A stretch of 64,000 nt of DNA from Anisodus tanguticus (GCA_034509755.1 CM067539.1:63250513-63314512); one strand, 5' to 3'. Shown: positions 44,376 through 55,389, counted from the stretch's first letter. The notes: generated from the letters alone by a model not told the origin. Translations and numbers: made by a program.

Positions 44376-45957
44376 AAGGTGCAATAGAGGACACCAACCT
44401 AGGCCATGTGTCTTGTTGATCTACCATCGACCCTGTCCAGGTATGTATGTTTCTTGTTGCTCCTTCCTATTCTTTTATATCCATCCAAATCCATGTTTTC
44501 CTTTGTGTCTGCCGATGAGGGATATTTTGCTGGTTTTTTTTCTTTCATTTGTAGTATGCCAGGTAGAGAACTCAGTATGAGCAAATGCCATACTCTTGGA
44601 AATATTTAAAATAAAAATTTCATCTGAATCCTAGCCTGAGCAAATTATGTAATCCAATTTCAGTTACAATAATGCCAAAAACGTATGGTTTACCGCAAAG
44701 TCGCTGAACTCAGAATGCACCCCCCCCCCTACTGGGTAATCTGATGACATTTTGCTTTTCGAACCTATTCGAAAATCATGATGTTCGGGACAGTTTCCGT
44801 ACACCTCACTAATTATGCAGTGTATCTTGCTATCTCCCACTAGCACACGTATTGGATAACTATGTCCACACGGCTTATAGATAAATAAGAAATCACAACG
44901 TATTTTTGTCTCCATTAGAATTTAAACTTAGACCTCATAATTTTCAACTCACGTCATTAATTACTAGTTCACGCGCTTGGGTACCACTTACTCATAATTA
45001 ACACAAAAAAGGGATCAATCTAGACGATAGAAAAAGGTTAGTGTGCAAAACAAACATTTCTCATTCAATCAATAAACTGGACAACTTTACCTCCACTTAA
45101 CAAAGACTTTCACTGGTATATTATAATGTCAGAAAACATATGAACCTTACTATATAACTATAATTAAGACACGTAAAAAATATTGAAACTAGAATTGTTG
45201 GGGTACTCAAAAGAGAGAACCCCTCCAAAAATTGGCGTATGCCACTGATTGTAGCGCGCACACGGTATTCTTTAGTAAAAGGCGAAAGAATAGTTCGCTT
45301 TGTGCTCACTACGTGGCTGCGTGAGTTTTTTGGCTCATCTGTGCTTCCTCTTTATATTACTACAAAGTTTGGATTTACTGGTAGTTTATCGATGTGGTAC
45401 CAGCCTCAGTCCTTTTAAGTATTGCCCTCACTGCTGCTACTTCTTTACTCGTCCTTCAATATGTGCACGTCGAAAATCAAGATGTTTTTTTCAAATAGTA
45501 CGTAAAAAAAATATTATACACTTGCTAAATGCATAGTACGTAAAACATATATATTATGCACTTGCTAAATGCATAGTACCTAAAAAAACCTAATATGCAC
45601 TCGCTAAACGCATATTACGTAAAAAAAATCTATTATGCACTTGTTAAATGCATAGTACGTAATATGCTCACAACATGATGATGAAATGTTCTTCAAATAG
45701 AAAAGACTTAAGTTGTCCTGTAAACTTCCTCGTTTGATTAATTTAAGATTTGATTTCGCGTCAATGTCTTGGTGATACTTAAGAAATAATATGCTCACAA
45801 CAGGATGATGAAATGTCGCATAGGATGCTTTGGACTTAGCATCTTGAATAGCTGAATTCCAATGCAGGTTCGGTTTTTAAGTGTATAGTGAAGGACCCAA
45901 CAAGCAGAAAACAAAGCCGTTGCTGCCTGCTAGTTGTTTAAATTGTATCTATCTATC
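44376..45957. repeat. Block A: non-coding segment duplicated at 51086 (B), 53965 (C) and 46585 (D)
   Basis: Begins AAGGTGCAATAGAGGACACC right after the copia LTR. It matches block B to about 45490 and block C from about 45210 onward, past the minisatellite. The stretch 45205-45320 (ACCCCTCCAAAAATTGGCGT, AAAAGGCGAAAGAATAGTTC) is the best conserved part in all three copies but encodes nothing I recognise on either strand. A poly-C run of 8 lies near 44720. Confidence 0.85.
45496..45655. repeat. ~39-bp minisatellite, four copies
   Basis: Units start at about 45496, 45534, 45574 and 45613, consensus TAGTACGTAAAAAA .. CACTTGCTAAATGCA, then a partial unit at 45653. It is absent from block C at the matching place. 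Confidence 0.9.
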
Positions 45958-46074
45958 TATGTTGCTCGAACTCTCACAAAATGTCTTCGCACACGTGTCG
46001 TATCCTCCAACAATGCACTATTTTTGGATGATCCAACATGCACCCGTAGACTTTTTTCGAGCCCGAGCAGCATA
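45958..46074. mobile_element. Foldback-type MITE, 117 bp
   Basis: The left end TATGTTGCTCGAACTCTC and right end GAGCCCGAGCAGCATA are imperfect inverted repeats, and the centre (CGTATCCTCCAA .. TGGATGATCCAACA) also pairs. Related MITEs are common in Solanaceae. Block C has the matching flank without it, near 54735. Confidence 0.75.
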
Positions 46075-46584
46075 GCTTATAATGGCGTTGAGTAGCTTGA
46101 GGAACCTTGTATCTCGGGCTAAGATTTTGATACCTAAAGAAAGTGGAGTGTTGCGGTTTATCACTCACCAAAAGAAGTCTATGAGGAGTCTTTGCCTTTT
46201 GAATGGCATGAGAAAGCTAACTTAAAAATAACAAAATTGAGCTATTTGCTAAAGAATGTGGAGTTAATTAGTACTGGTTTTCATGGTCCAATGGTGAACT
46301 AAACAGTTTTATTTGAATGAACTTTCAGTCAAAACAAGATTAGTTTTAGACTAAGTTATTCACCCTCACACCTAAAAACTGGAAGGAAGAAAAATAGTGA
46401 GGCAAAAACAAACACTTAATGATATATATCACTCTTTACATGCAAATAAACCAAAAAAATCATTCCAGTTTTTAATTGAATACCATGTTTAACAACGAAA
46501 CAAGATTTCAGATACCCGAGTATAAGTAACCAAAAACAAGAAAATTTTGTTTCAGAATTGGGTAGGGGCAGCGCGAACACAAGC
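46075..46584. other. Non-coding sequence after block A
   Basis: Up to about 46165 this is still block A, matching C at about 54780-54850. The remainder shows no feature. Confidence 0.5.
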
Positions 46585-46856
46585 CCCACTGCAATAAATT
46601 ATGATGTAGGCTCAACCACTTGGGCCGACCTTAGCCAGACACCCTTCCAAAGTGCAATGGAAGTCACCAACCTAGGCCATGGGCCTTATTGATCTCCCAT
46701 TGACCCCGTCCAGGTAAGTACGTTTCTTGTTGTTCCTTCCTATTGTTTTATATCTAAGTTCATCCTTGTTTTCCTTTGTGTCCGCCTATGAGGGACATTT
46801 TGCTCTTGTTTTTGTATTTTTTTCATTTATAGCACGCCAGATAGACAATGTCTATA
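46585..46856. repeat. Block D: third copy of the AAAGTGCAATGG / CACCAACCTAGGCC repeat, without LTR
   Basis: CACTTGGGCCGACCTTAGCC .. ACACCCTTCCAAAGTGCAAT runs unbroken here. In block B the same words are interrupted by the copia LTR after CCCTCCAAAG (50261). This is therefore an empty-site relative. Homology to A and B fades after about 46830. Confidence 0.8.
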
Positions 46857-46926
46857 ACATCTTTATGACCAGATAATTAGGAATTTAATGCATAAATTTT
46901 TTTACTGGGATGATTATAACATCATC

Positions 46927-49728
46927 TGTCACGACCCAAATCGGAGGGTCATGACGGGCACCCGGGCCTTACTTGCCGAGTACCATTAATCATATATTTA
47001 CCACCTAACCGTAATTAAGCATGGGCCATGAGTAGAGATGGCAATGGATCCTGGACCCGGTCCGGATCCGGTGTATCCAGATCCGTTTTATAGGATATGG
47101 ATCTTCAAAATTTGGACCCGACGGATCCGGACCGGACTCGGATCCGTTTCTGACGGATCTGGATCTGGATCTTGTATTTGAGATCCGTATCCGGTCCAGA
47201 TCCGACCCGTGGATCCATTTTTTATTAAATATCTTCATAACATAGAATGTAATTTTATAAGTATTTTCTTAAAATTGCTAAGCACATCCTTGCAAGTTTA
47301 ATTCTCAAAACAAGTTTAATTTATCCCCGCGATAACTCAAAAACAAAAAATAAAGAGGTAACTTCGATAATAAAATCAATGTTATATTAGTGAATGACTA
47401 ACATCTTCATAGACAAGTAGTTAAAATTATATTCACTTCATTTATGAAGATTCCAAGCACATGCAAGTTCTGCATTGTGGAAATACTAGTCAGCATTTTC
47501 CACAACTATTGTCATTGTCCAACATTTTTAATTAATAGCTCACAATCAAAACGAGACAACGAACAAAATATCTCATATGAACATTTCAAAATTGAAAAAC
47601 AGTAAACTGTTAGCTAAGTAAAAATCGTTTATCAGTTAAAAAATAAAATCTTAGCAAGGTAAATTTTTTTACATGTGGATCCAGATCCTATCCGTGGACC
47701 CGGCGGATCCGATGGATCCGGATTTGGATATTATTTTTATGGACCCGCTGGATCCGGATCCGGATCTGATTCAGGTATGAAAAACGGATCTGGATCTGGA
47801 TCTAGTAGGATCCGGTCCAGATCCTATCCGTTGCCATCCCTAGCCATGAGGGCCATCACGAGGTAACCTGCTGACACATAGAAATAATAAACTGAAAACG
47901 TGCTACGTAAAATCCTGCAAACAGAAGAACTCAACCTATGTACATATACCTACTAAGGCCGACAAGGCCATACCTGACTACTATACACATGACAACTGTC
48001 TACAAGCTTCTAAAGAGTGTGTGACATCATAAGTTCGGGGCAGGGCCCCGTCATACCCCTATGCATATCAAATATATCGTACCAAGACTAGACTGCAACT
48101 CTAGAACAAGTAGAGTGCTCCAATATCAGCTGAACTAGCAACCTACTTGTGCGGACTGTCGCCTTGTCTACCTGAGCCTGCGGGCATGAAATGCAGCATT
48201 CCCCGACAAAAGGGACGTCAGTACAAATAATGTACCGAGTATATCAGGCATGAAGAATAGCATAATAGAGACATGAGAGTAACATGAGACATGAGACAAG
48301 AAACAACCAACCAGTAGGGAATGCATTTGAGAGCCATAATATGCCAAAGTGTCATACCTGTGCAGAATGCCTCTGAGGGCCATAATATGCATAAGTATCA
48401 TGTATGTGTATGCACAATGTCGGTCATACATATACATATGTGTATATAACGTCATCAAGCCTCTGTGAGCATTCCATCATATCATATGAGCCTCTGTAGG
48501 CATAATTATCATCATATACCAGCTAATTAGGTGGTGGTGCATATATAACGTCGTATCCCTTTTTCCATCCCCTACATATATATAATACATACCATATAGT
48601 AGCGTATATAACTCTTGTAGGGTCAAGGTTTATACATGTATATAATGCACGAATGATACTAAGACACTCTGAGTTTATCGGAGTGACGTAAGGTCGTTGC
48701 ACCTCCGATTAACATTATGAACATTAACATTTTTCCCATATACCTCAATAGGGATCTAGGAGAATATTTAGACATGCTTTAAAAATAGGAATGAATAACA
48801 TAAACATCCTTAACTACTAAGAGTAGAAGCATTTATGGGACAGTATTACGTTGACGTTTCGTACTTAGAACATGCCAAAAGAAGAAAAGAGTAGCCTTAA
48901 CATACCTTTAATGCTGACCTTCTACCAAATGTCGAAACCAACCTCTTCTATGCCTTAATCTTGGATTTCAAGAACTACACCCTTTTGCACCTTACTTCAT
49001 TATCGCGTAACCTCTGATTTGCTACAACACGAAGAACAATCGGTGTCTAATTACGTAATCGATATAGACATAACCTCTACGTCGTCTTTGTGATTTATCC
49101 TCACCATATGAGATCTTCTTTTTCCGTATGTAAATTTGTTGCTGCCATATCTTTTTTTTTTTAAATCTCTCTCCGTTTAAGGTGATACGAATATGTGTAT
49201 GTAGTGTCCCTATATCTCTCAAAATGTTGCAGCCCTTTTTTCCTACAAATAGGATGTCAACAAAATGAGAATAAGTGTCTTAAGGGGTATGTTCTCCATT
49301 ACACGTGTAGCTCAACGAGCACACTTTAATTTTTGTCATCAAATGTTGTGTACATGTGTAATTCACTTACCTACACCTTTCTCTTATCATTTACTTATCC
49401 ATCACGTGCATGTATAGATAGGCCCACTAATTAACTTTTTGCTCTCATATTCCTTAAATATTAAATCACTTTTAACACACTTCATATACTCATTATCCCG
49501 GTCACGTGATATAACACTAGTATGTAGCCTCTTTTGATACGCATAAAATATTAGCTCTAGTTATCGTCGTCGCACTTTTTAAATCCTTAAATTATTTCGA
49601 GGCCGCATCTTTTTTATAAACCAAGCTCTTGATGTGAATACCTTAATATATTAAAATTTCCCCAAGACTCAGGTCTACTTACATATGTCTAGCGATCAAA
49701 CAATGGCCCGGAAATACAAGGTGTTACA
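46927..49728 (-). mobile_element. 3' LTR of a minus-strand gypsy element, with a nested hAT MITE
   Basis: Runs from TGTCACGACCCAAATCGG to AAGGTGTTACA. Without the MITE it is about 1.98 kb. On the minus strand the tract AGGGTGAAAGAA just right of it is the polypurine tract. A related LTR in the opposite orientation occupies about 58.8-63.5 kb (for example GCGGGCATGAAATGCAGC at 48180 and its complement near 59680). Confidence 0.88.
47033..47842. mobile_element. hAT-type MITE, 810 bp, with 8-bp target duplications
   Basis: Flanked by GCCATGAG at 47025-47032 and 47843-47850. The left end reads TAGAGATGGCAATGGATCC and the right end, reversed, TAGGGATGGCAACGGATAGG. About 170 bp at each end is crowded with GGATCC, ATCCGG and GGATCTGG words in opposite orientations, a subterminal repeat pattern. 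The centre is AT-rich and non-coding. Confidence 0.92.
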
Positions 49729-50215
49729 TTCTTTCACCCTTAGAAACATTCGTCCTCGAATGTTGGGGTGACATACCTAAGGATTCTAGCTCTTAGGTCA
49801 ATATGCCATGGGTTGGGCTTTCCCTTTTTTCCAAATCTCATTACACCCTTCTTAGGAGAAACCTTCAAGAAGATCCAATCATTCACTTGGAACTCTAGGT
49901 CCCGCCGTCACGCATCTGAATACGACTTTTGACGACTCCGAGCGGTCAACAGTCGTTCCTGGATAAGCTTCACTTTCTCTATGGCTTGGTGCACTAGGTC
50001 TGGCTCAAATAATTCCGATTCGCCTACTTTGAACCATCTGATAGGAGATCTACATTTTCGTGCATACAAAGCCTCGTATGGAGCCATTTTAAAGCTAGCA
50101 TGGTAACTGTTATTGTACGCAAATTCAATAAGGGGTAACTGATCATCCCAACTTTCCTTAAAGTCCAATACACAAGCTCGTGTCATGTCTTCGAGCGTTT
50201 GAATCGTATGCTTGG
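49729..50215 (-). pseudogene. Gypsy integrase C-terminal fragment
   Basis: The minus strand reads HTIQTLEDMTRACVLDFKES, WDDQLPLIEFAYNNSYHASF, MAPYEALYARKCRSPIRWFK and VHQAIEKVKLIQERLLTARS, then out of frame DLEFQVNDWIFLKVSP. These are the last third of a gypsy integrase, directly upstream of the polypurine tract and 3' LTR as expected. The catalytic triad lies beyond the break at about 50215 and is absent. Confidence 0.92.
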
Positions 50216-50261
50216 GGGGCACCCTCCACTTGAGCCGACCTTTGGGGGGCACCCTCCAAAG

Positions 50262-51085
50262 TGTTGGTTTTTGGGCTTTTTTCCTTCCTATGTGAATAAA
50301 TAAAACTATTTGGTCCTAGCCAACATATCATTTTGGCCCACATATATATAGACCTAAGTGGTATGATTTTTAGGGTTGGTCACAAAACAAAGAGGGAAAA
50401 GAAATGAGGCAAGTGAGAGAAATAGAGAGTTCACTTTGCTGAAAAAAATTTGTGCGACCAACTTCGCATTCTTTACGATATCCGTTGATCTAACCGTTGG
50501 ATTTGGCTGAAATGTTAACTGTGTATTTTCAACACATTGTTCTTCGATCTGAATGGTCGAGATCATATTCGGATGTCTATAGAAGTAGTTTGCAAGCAGT
50601 GAACAGTAGCTCGTTTTTGTGGTGATTTCTCTCTTTTCTTTAATTGTATTGTTGTTACTATTGTTGCTCCTCATTTAGCATTTATATTGTATCCATTTTG
50701 GAGAAATTTGTAACCCTCATTTGATATAGTGGAGCTTTGGACCCGATCACGTTTCCTCTTCACACCGAAGATGTTTTTCCACATAAATTTGATGTCTTTT
50801 GCATTTGCTTTACTTTACTTGCCTTGCTATTTTATTTGTTGGTATAGTTGCTGTCCGGATTTCCGTTTGTGCTTAGATTTAGTTTGCTCCTCACTTTACT
50901 TTACTTGCCTTGCTATTTTATTTGTTGGTGTAGTTGCTTTGCCCGGATTTCCGTTTGTGCTTAGATTTAGTTTGCTCCTTGTGTTCAAGTAGTGGGAAAT
51001 ATTTGACTTGGGTATTAGTCCGCTTTACCTTATTGCGCAATTTACCTTATTGCGCAATTTGGTATTTGCATGTTTCTTCCCAACA
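50262..51085 (+). mobile_element. Solo copia LTR (Tork-like), same family and position as 43500-44375
   Basis: Begins TGTTGGTTTTTGGGC and ends TTCTTCCCAACA, with inverted TGTTGG/CCAACA tips, 824 bp. No pol sequence adjoins it. The left flank CACCCTCCAAAG and right flank AAGGTGCAATAG together resemble the unbroken block D, which marks this as a solo LTR. Confidence 0.85.
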
Positions 51086-52335
51086 AAGGTGCAATAGAGG
51101 TCACCAACCTAGGCCATGGGTCTTGTTGATCGCCCATCGACCCTGTCCAAGTAAGTATGTTTCTTTTTGCTCCTTCCTATTCTTTTATATCCATCCAAAT
51201 CCATGTTTTCCTTTGTCTGCCGATGAGGGATATTTTGCTGGTTGTTTTTTTTTCATTTGTAGTATGAGTCTTGGAATAACTGGTAAAGTTTATGTCATGT
51301 GACCAGGAGGTCATGGGTTCAAGCCTGCGTACAACAGACCCTTGTTGTCTGGCCCTTCCCCGGACCCCGCGCATAACGGGAGCTCGGGCTGCCTTTTTTT
51401 TGTAGTATGTCAGGTAGAGAACTCAGTATGAGCAAATGCCATACTTGGAAATATTTAAAATAAAATTTTCTTCTGAATCCTAGCATGAGCAAATTATGTA
51501 ATCCAATTCAGTTACAATAATGCCAAAAACGTATGGTTTACCGCAAAGTCGTTGAACTCATAATGCACCCTCCTACTGGGTAATCTGATGATATTTTTGC
51601 TTTTCGAACCTATTCGAAAATCATGATGTTCGAGACAGTTTCCGTACCTCACTAATTATGCGGTGTATCTTACTACCTCCCACTAGCACACATATTGAAT
51701 AACTCTGTCCACAAGGATTGGATAAATAAGAAATCACAGCGTGTTTTTATCTCCATTAGAATTTGAACTTGAGATCTCATAATTTTCAACCTAGTTCACG
51801 CACTTGGGTACAACTTACTCATAATTAACACAAAAAGAGGATCAATCTAGACGATAGGAAAAGGTTAGTGGGCAAAACAAACCTCTCATTCAATCAATAA
51901 ACTGGACAATTCTTTACCTCCACATAACAAAGATTTTCGCTGGTATATTATAATGTCAGAAAACATATGAACCTCACTATATACCTATAATTAAGACACG
52001 TAAAAAATATTGAAACTAGAATTGTTGGGGTACTCAAAAGAGAAAACCCCTCCAAAAATTGGCGTATGCCACTGATTGTAGCGCGCACACGATATTCTTT
52101 AGTAAAAGGCGAAAGAATAGTTCGCTTTGTGCTCACTACGTGGCTGCGTGATTTTATTCGCTCATCTGTGCTTCCTCTTTATATTACTACAAAGTTTGGA
52201 TTTACTGGTAGTTTATCGATGTGGTACCAGCCTCAGTCCTTTTAAGTATTGCCCTCACTGCTGCTACTTCTTCTTTACTCGTCCTTCAATATGTGCACGT
52301 TGAAAATCAACATGTTTTTTCAAATAAAACAAACG
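51086..52335. repeat. Block B: duplicate of block A
   Basis: Near-identical to 44376-45490 by eye over about 1.1 kb, apart from the Au SINE at 51267 and small changes. It diverges from A at TTCAAATA (52320), where A begins its 39-bp minisatellite. Confidence 0.88.
51267..51398 (+). mobile_element. Au SINE
   Basis: The head AGTCTTGGAATAACTGGTAA, B box GGTCATGGGTTCAAGCC and body CCCTTCCCCGGACCCCGCGC are diagnostic of the plant Au SINE family. It ends in a T-rich tail. The 11-bp target duplication TTTGTAGTATG lies at 51256-51266 and 51399-51409. The uninterrupted site occurs once in block A (44548-44558). Compared with a typical Au it is shortened in the middle, lacking the stretch between the B box and TGCGTACAACAGACC. 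Confidence 0.95.
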
Positions 52336-52541
52336 TAGAGATAATCGAGTACCAATTTTTTTCGTGGAAATGGTTTAGGTTCTTTTGGAATAACCTTCTA
52401 GGTTTCATTTCATCCAGATTAAAGTTTTACTTTTTCTTGTGCAGTCTATCTAACTTCCCCATTAAGAGAGAAATTTTGATTGAGATCATTTTAAAAGAAC
52501 CGTATTGCTACCAAAACTGTCAAGGCAACCATTCGTACAAA
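52336..52541. other. Non-coding sequence after block B
   Basis: A frame from 52221 to 52559 spans the block B end but has no known motif. I do not call it a gene. Confidence 0.5.
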
Positions 52542-53779
52542 GGCGGATCTGTAGTGTAAACTATAGGTTCACATGAACTCAATAACTACTACTGTACATA
52601 CCTTGTATATGTGTTAAGAAATCAACTAAATATCAAAAAATATTTACTATGAACTCAGTTATATTGTATACGGAAAAGGGCCAAAATTACCATCGAACTT
52701 TTCGAAATAGACCACATATACCCTCCGTTTGATTTTGGTACCAAAATAGGGCCGCCGTCACTCCAGGGGACCACAAATGCCCCTCTCGTTAACGGACTAC
52801 CACAAATGCTGACTGGGCAATCCGGCGTGAAAACAAAATGCTGACATGGCTGTCCATGTGGCTAAAACCCCTCTCCCCTTTAAATCAATGTTTTCTTCTC
52901 CAAATTAGAACCCTAATTTAAGTCGCCTAATAAACTACATTCTAGATTAAGCAAACGTTAGAAGACATAGTTTGGAATTTGGGTTATAATTCATAGACTA
53001 TATAATCAGGTAATTGAAGCTGGATAAAATCGTATGTAGGTTCTCGGCTGATATCAAAATCTGAGTGTTTAACTAAAGATAGAGTCAATTATATATTTCA
53101 GTACTCAAACTTTCAAATCAGGATCCACACGACCTAAATCTAAATCCTTAATGTTTTCCAAGTATATTTCTTTTTAATATAAAATACACTAACATATTCC
53201 AAATCAAATTTCTAAATTATAATCAACAATTCAACTACCATTTCCATTATTGTCGATCATTCAACCAAGGGAAATGTGTACACTATATACGTAGTAGTTT
53301 GGAAAAGTAGTCTTTTTGAATTCTAATTGGTAAAAGTTCAGTTTTAATTGATTCGCGCCTCAAAAATTGCAATGTAACTTAGAAAAGAGCTCCTAAAATT
53401 TGGGGGATTAAATTATCTAACCAAGAAATTCAATGGCGAAGAAAACCTTTTTTCTGAAATTAGGGTTTTAATTTGTTGAAGAAAACATTGATTTAAAGGG
53501 AATAGGGGTTTTAGTCACGTAGACTGCCTAGGTGGACAGTCATGTCGGCATTTTATTCCACGGCGGATTGCCCAGTCAGCATTTGTGGCAGTTTGTTAAC
53601 GAGAGGGCATTTGTGGTCCCTTGGAGTGACGGCGATGGCTCTTTTAGTACCAAAAACAAACGCAGGGTATATGTCGTATATTTCGGATAGTTCGAAGGTA
53701 ATTTTGACCATTTTCCGTATTGTATATTAACCTGGGATCGATATTGGAACATGTAAACTTTAGATTCTGGATCCGTCTC
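52542..53779. mobile_element. MITE with GGCGGATC-type ends, split by a Mutator element
   Basis: GGCGGATCTGTAGTGTAAAC at the left and GATTCTGGATCCGTCTC at the right are inverted relatives of a common Solanaceae MITE whose ends read GGCTCCGCC (another copy is at 56061). Without the insert it is about 180 bp, the usual size. Its own target duplication is not clear. Confidence 0.6.
52671..53717. mobile_element. Non-autonomous Mutator-like element, 1047 bp, ~250-bp inverted ends
   Basis: Exact 9-bp duplications TATTGTATA (52662-52670 and 53718-53726) are the signature of the Mutator superfamily. The left end CGGAAAAGGGCCAAAATTAC pairs with the right end CGGAAAATGGTCAAAATTAC (reversed), and pairing continues past GGACCACAAATGCCC to about 52920 / 53440. 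The ~520-bp centre is AT-rich without a gene, so movement needs a transposase from elsewhere. Confidence 0.93.
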
Positions 53780-53964
53780 AACCTTCTTATGTGCTATGAC
53801 TGCCATTTAATGGAGTGGCCATTGAAATAAGAGGGAGTAATGCGCAATTTAATAATTGCAAACTTTGAACGACGATAAATTACACAACAAAAAATATACT
53901 CCCTCTGTCCCAATTTATGTGACACCATTTCCTTTCTAGTTTATCCAAAGTCATATTTCCTTAT
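53780..53964. other. Short spacer with a truncated Stowaway-like end
   Basis: TACTCCCTCTGTCCCAATTT at about 53897 is the outer end of a Stowaway-type MITE; its partner end is not visible. Confidence 0.5.
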
Positions 53965-54850
53965 TGGGGCTACTCAAAGAAGAGAAACCCCTCCAAAAAT
54001 TAGCGTATGCCACTAATCGGTGCACACGGTATTCTTTCATAAAAGGCGAAAGAATAGTTCGCTTTGTGCTCACTGCGTGGCTGCGTGAGTTTTTCAGACC
54101 ATATGTGATTCCTTTTATATTGCAACAAAGTTTGTATTTACTAGTTGTTTATCGAAGTGGTACTCACCTCACTCCTTTAAAATATTGCTTCTTCACCAGT
54201 CCTTCAAATATCTATATCATCGAAAATCTGCTTTTTAAAATTAAAATAGAAACGACTTAAGCTGACCTGGATACTTGCTCGTTTGATTAATTTAAGATTT
54301 GGTTTGGCTTCGGTTTGTTGGTGATTCTGAAGAAATATATGCTCACTAGCTGATCGATATAGGACGTTTTGGACTGAGTATCTTGAATAGCTGAATCCAA
54401 TGTAGGTTCAGTTTGAAAATGTACTGCCTCCGTCCCAAATATGTGGCACGTTTTGCCTTCTCAAGATTCAATACATTAACTTTGATTAATATTTTAAGAT
54501 GTATTCTTTTTCAATATTAATATAAGAAGAATTGCAACTTGTAGTATTGTTCCTACCGTTTTCGAATATGTAAATTTTAATTTTAATATATTGAATTATT
54601 CTAATCTAATTTAACTTCGAAGATTATCTAATTGACCGTCGAAAAGCAATAACAGACACATTTTTTGAGATAGAGGGAGTATAATGGAGGACCCAATTGG
54701 CAGAAGCAGAAAAGAAAGCAGTTTCCGGATGTTCAAATTGCATCTTATATAATGGTTAACTTAAATTGGCCATATAATGGCATTGAGTTGTGTGAGGAAC
54801 CTTATACCTCGAGCTATGATTTTGATAGCCAATTGTGGGTGTCCCTGTAA
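53965..54850. repeat. Block C: diverged copy of the distal part of block A
   Basis: Matches 45205-46165 in the same order (ACCCCTCCAAAAATTAGCGT, AAAAGGCGAAAGAATAGTTC, GATTAATTTAAGATTTG, GAGGAACCTTATACCTCG). It lacks the 39-bp minisatellite and the foldback MITE of A, and carries a Stowaway MITE that A lacks. It is more diverged from A than B is. Confidence 0.83.
54424..54679. mobile_element. Stowaway-type MITE, 256 bp
   Basis: Ends CTGCCTCCGTCCCAAATATG and, reversed, CTCCCTCTATCTCAAAAAAT, with TA on both sides (54422-54423 and 54680-54681). The matching place in block A (GTGTATAGTG near 45880) has a single TA and no element. Confidence 0.88.
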
Positions 54851-55094
54851 AGAAATTAAAATGGCAGAGCAAATAGTTGTAACTTGTCGAATCCCAGATT
54901 AATAGGGATGTATTTCTATTTACTTACATTACCAATTATGAATTCTCGGTCATTGTCATTCATTGAGACAAGGAGAGAAACCAAGAACAGGTGAAGAAAC
55001 AGTATAAAGTCTCAGAAAACGAACTTCTTCGTCCTGCTTTATGCAGCCACTTAGTTATCCCATAGTTAGGATGTGAAGGTATTTATCTGCAAAT
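54851..55094. other. Non-coding spacer
   Basis: No feature recognised. Confidence 0.5.
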
Positions 55095-55213
55095 TATGTT
55101 GTTCGGACACTCTAAAAATGGTGTCGCACCTATGTTAGATCCTACATAAATGTATTAATTTTGGAGGATCCGACACGTATCTGATGACATTTTAAAAGAG
55201 TTCGAGCAACATG
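55095..55213. mobile_element. Foldback-type MITE, second copy
   Basis: ATGTTGTTCGGACACTCTAA at the left pairs with AGAGTTCGAGCAACAT at the right, and the centre has TTTTGGAGGATCCGACACG. Same family as 45958-46074. Confidence 0.78.
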
Positions 55214-55389
55214 ATCTGCAAGTTACATTTGAAATGTTTACCTTGGACCAAAGACATTTCGATGACTAGGGTGCATGATATTACATTTGTGTATGTTTTT
55301 CTTATGGGAAAAAGGCAAGCTGAGATTTAGATATGTTGGAAATACATTGTAATCTTGTGAGTAGTGCTTTGTGACTTTCATTGATGATA
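55214..55389. other. Short non-coding spacer before the copia fragment
   Basis: No feature recognised. Confidence 0.5.

Noticed and set aside
45121..45309. Minus-strand frame of 62 codons, repeated at 51948-52136
   Set aside because: The repetition reflects the A/B duplication. The frame is not kept in block C and matches no family I know; the conserved DNA core is listed as a finding instead.
52221..52559. 112-codon plus-strand frame as a gene
   Set aside because: It begins inside block B and runs into a MITE end, with no recognisable domain or relative in blocks A or C.
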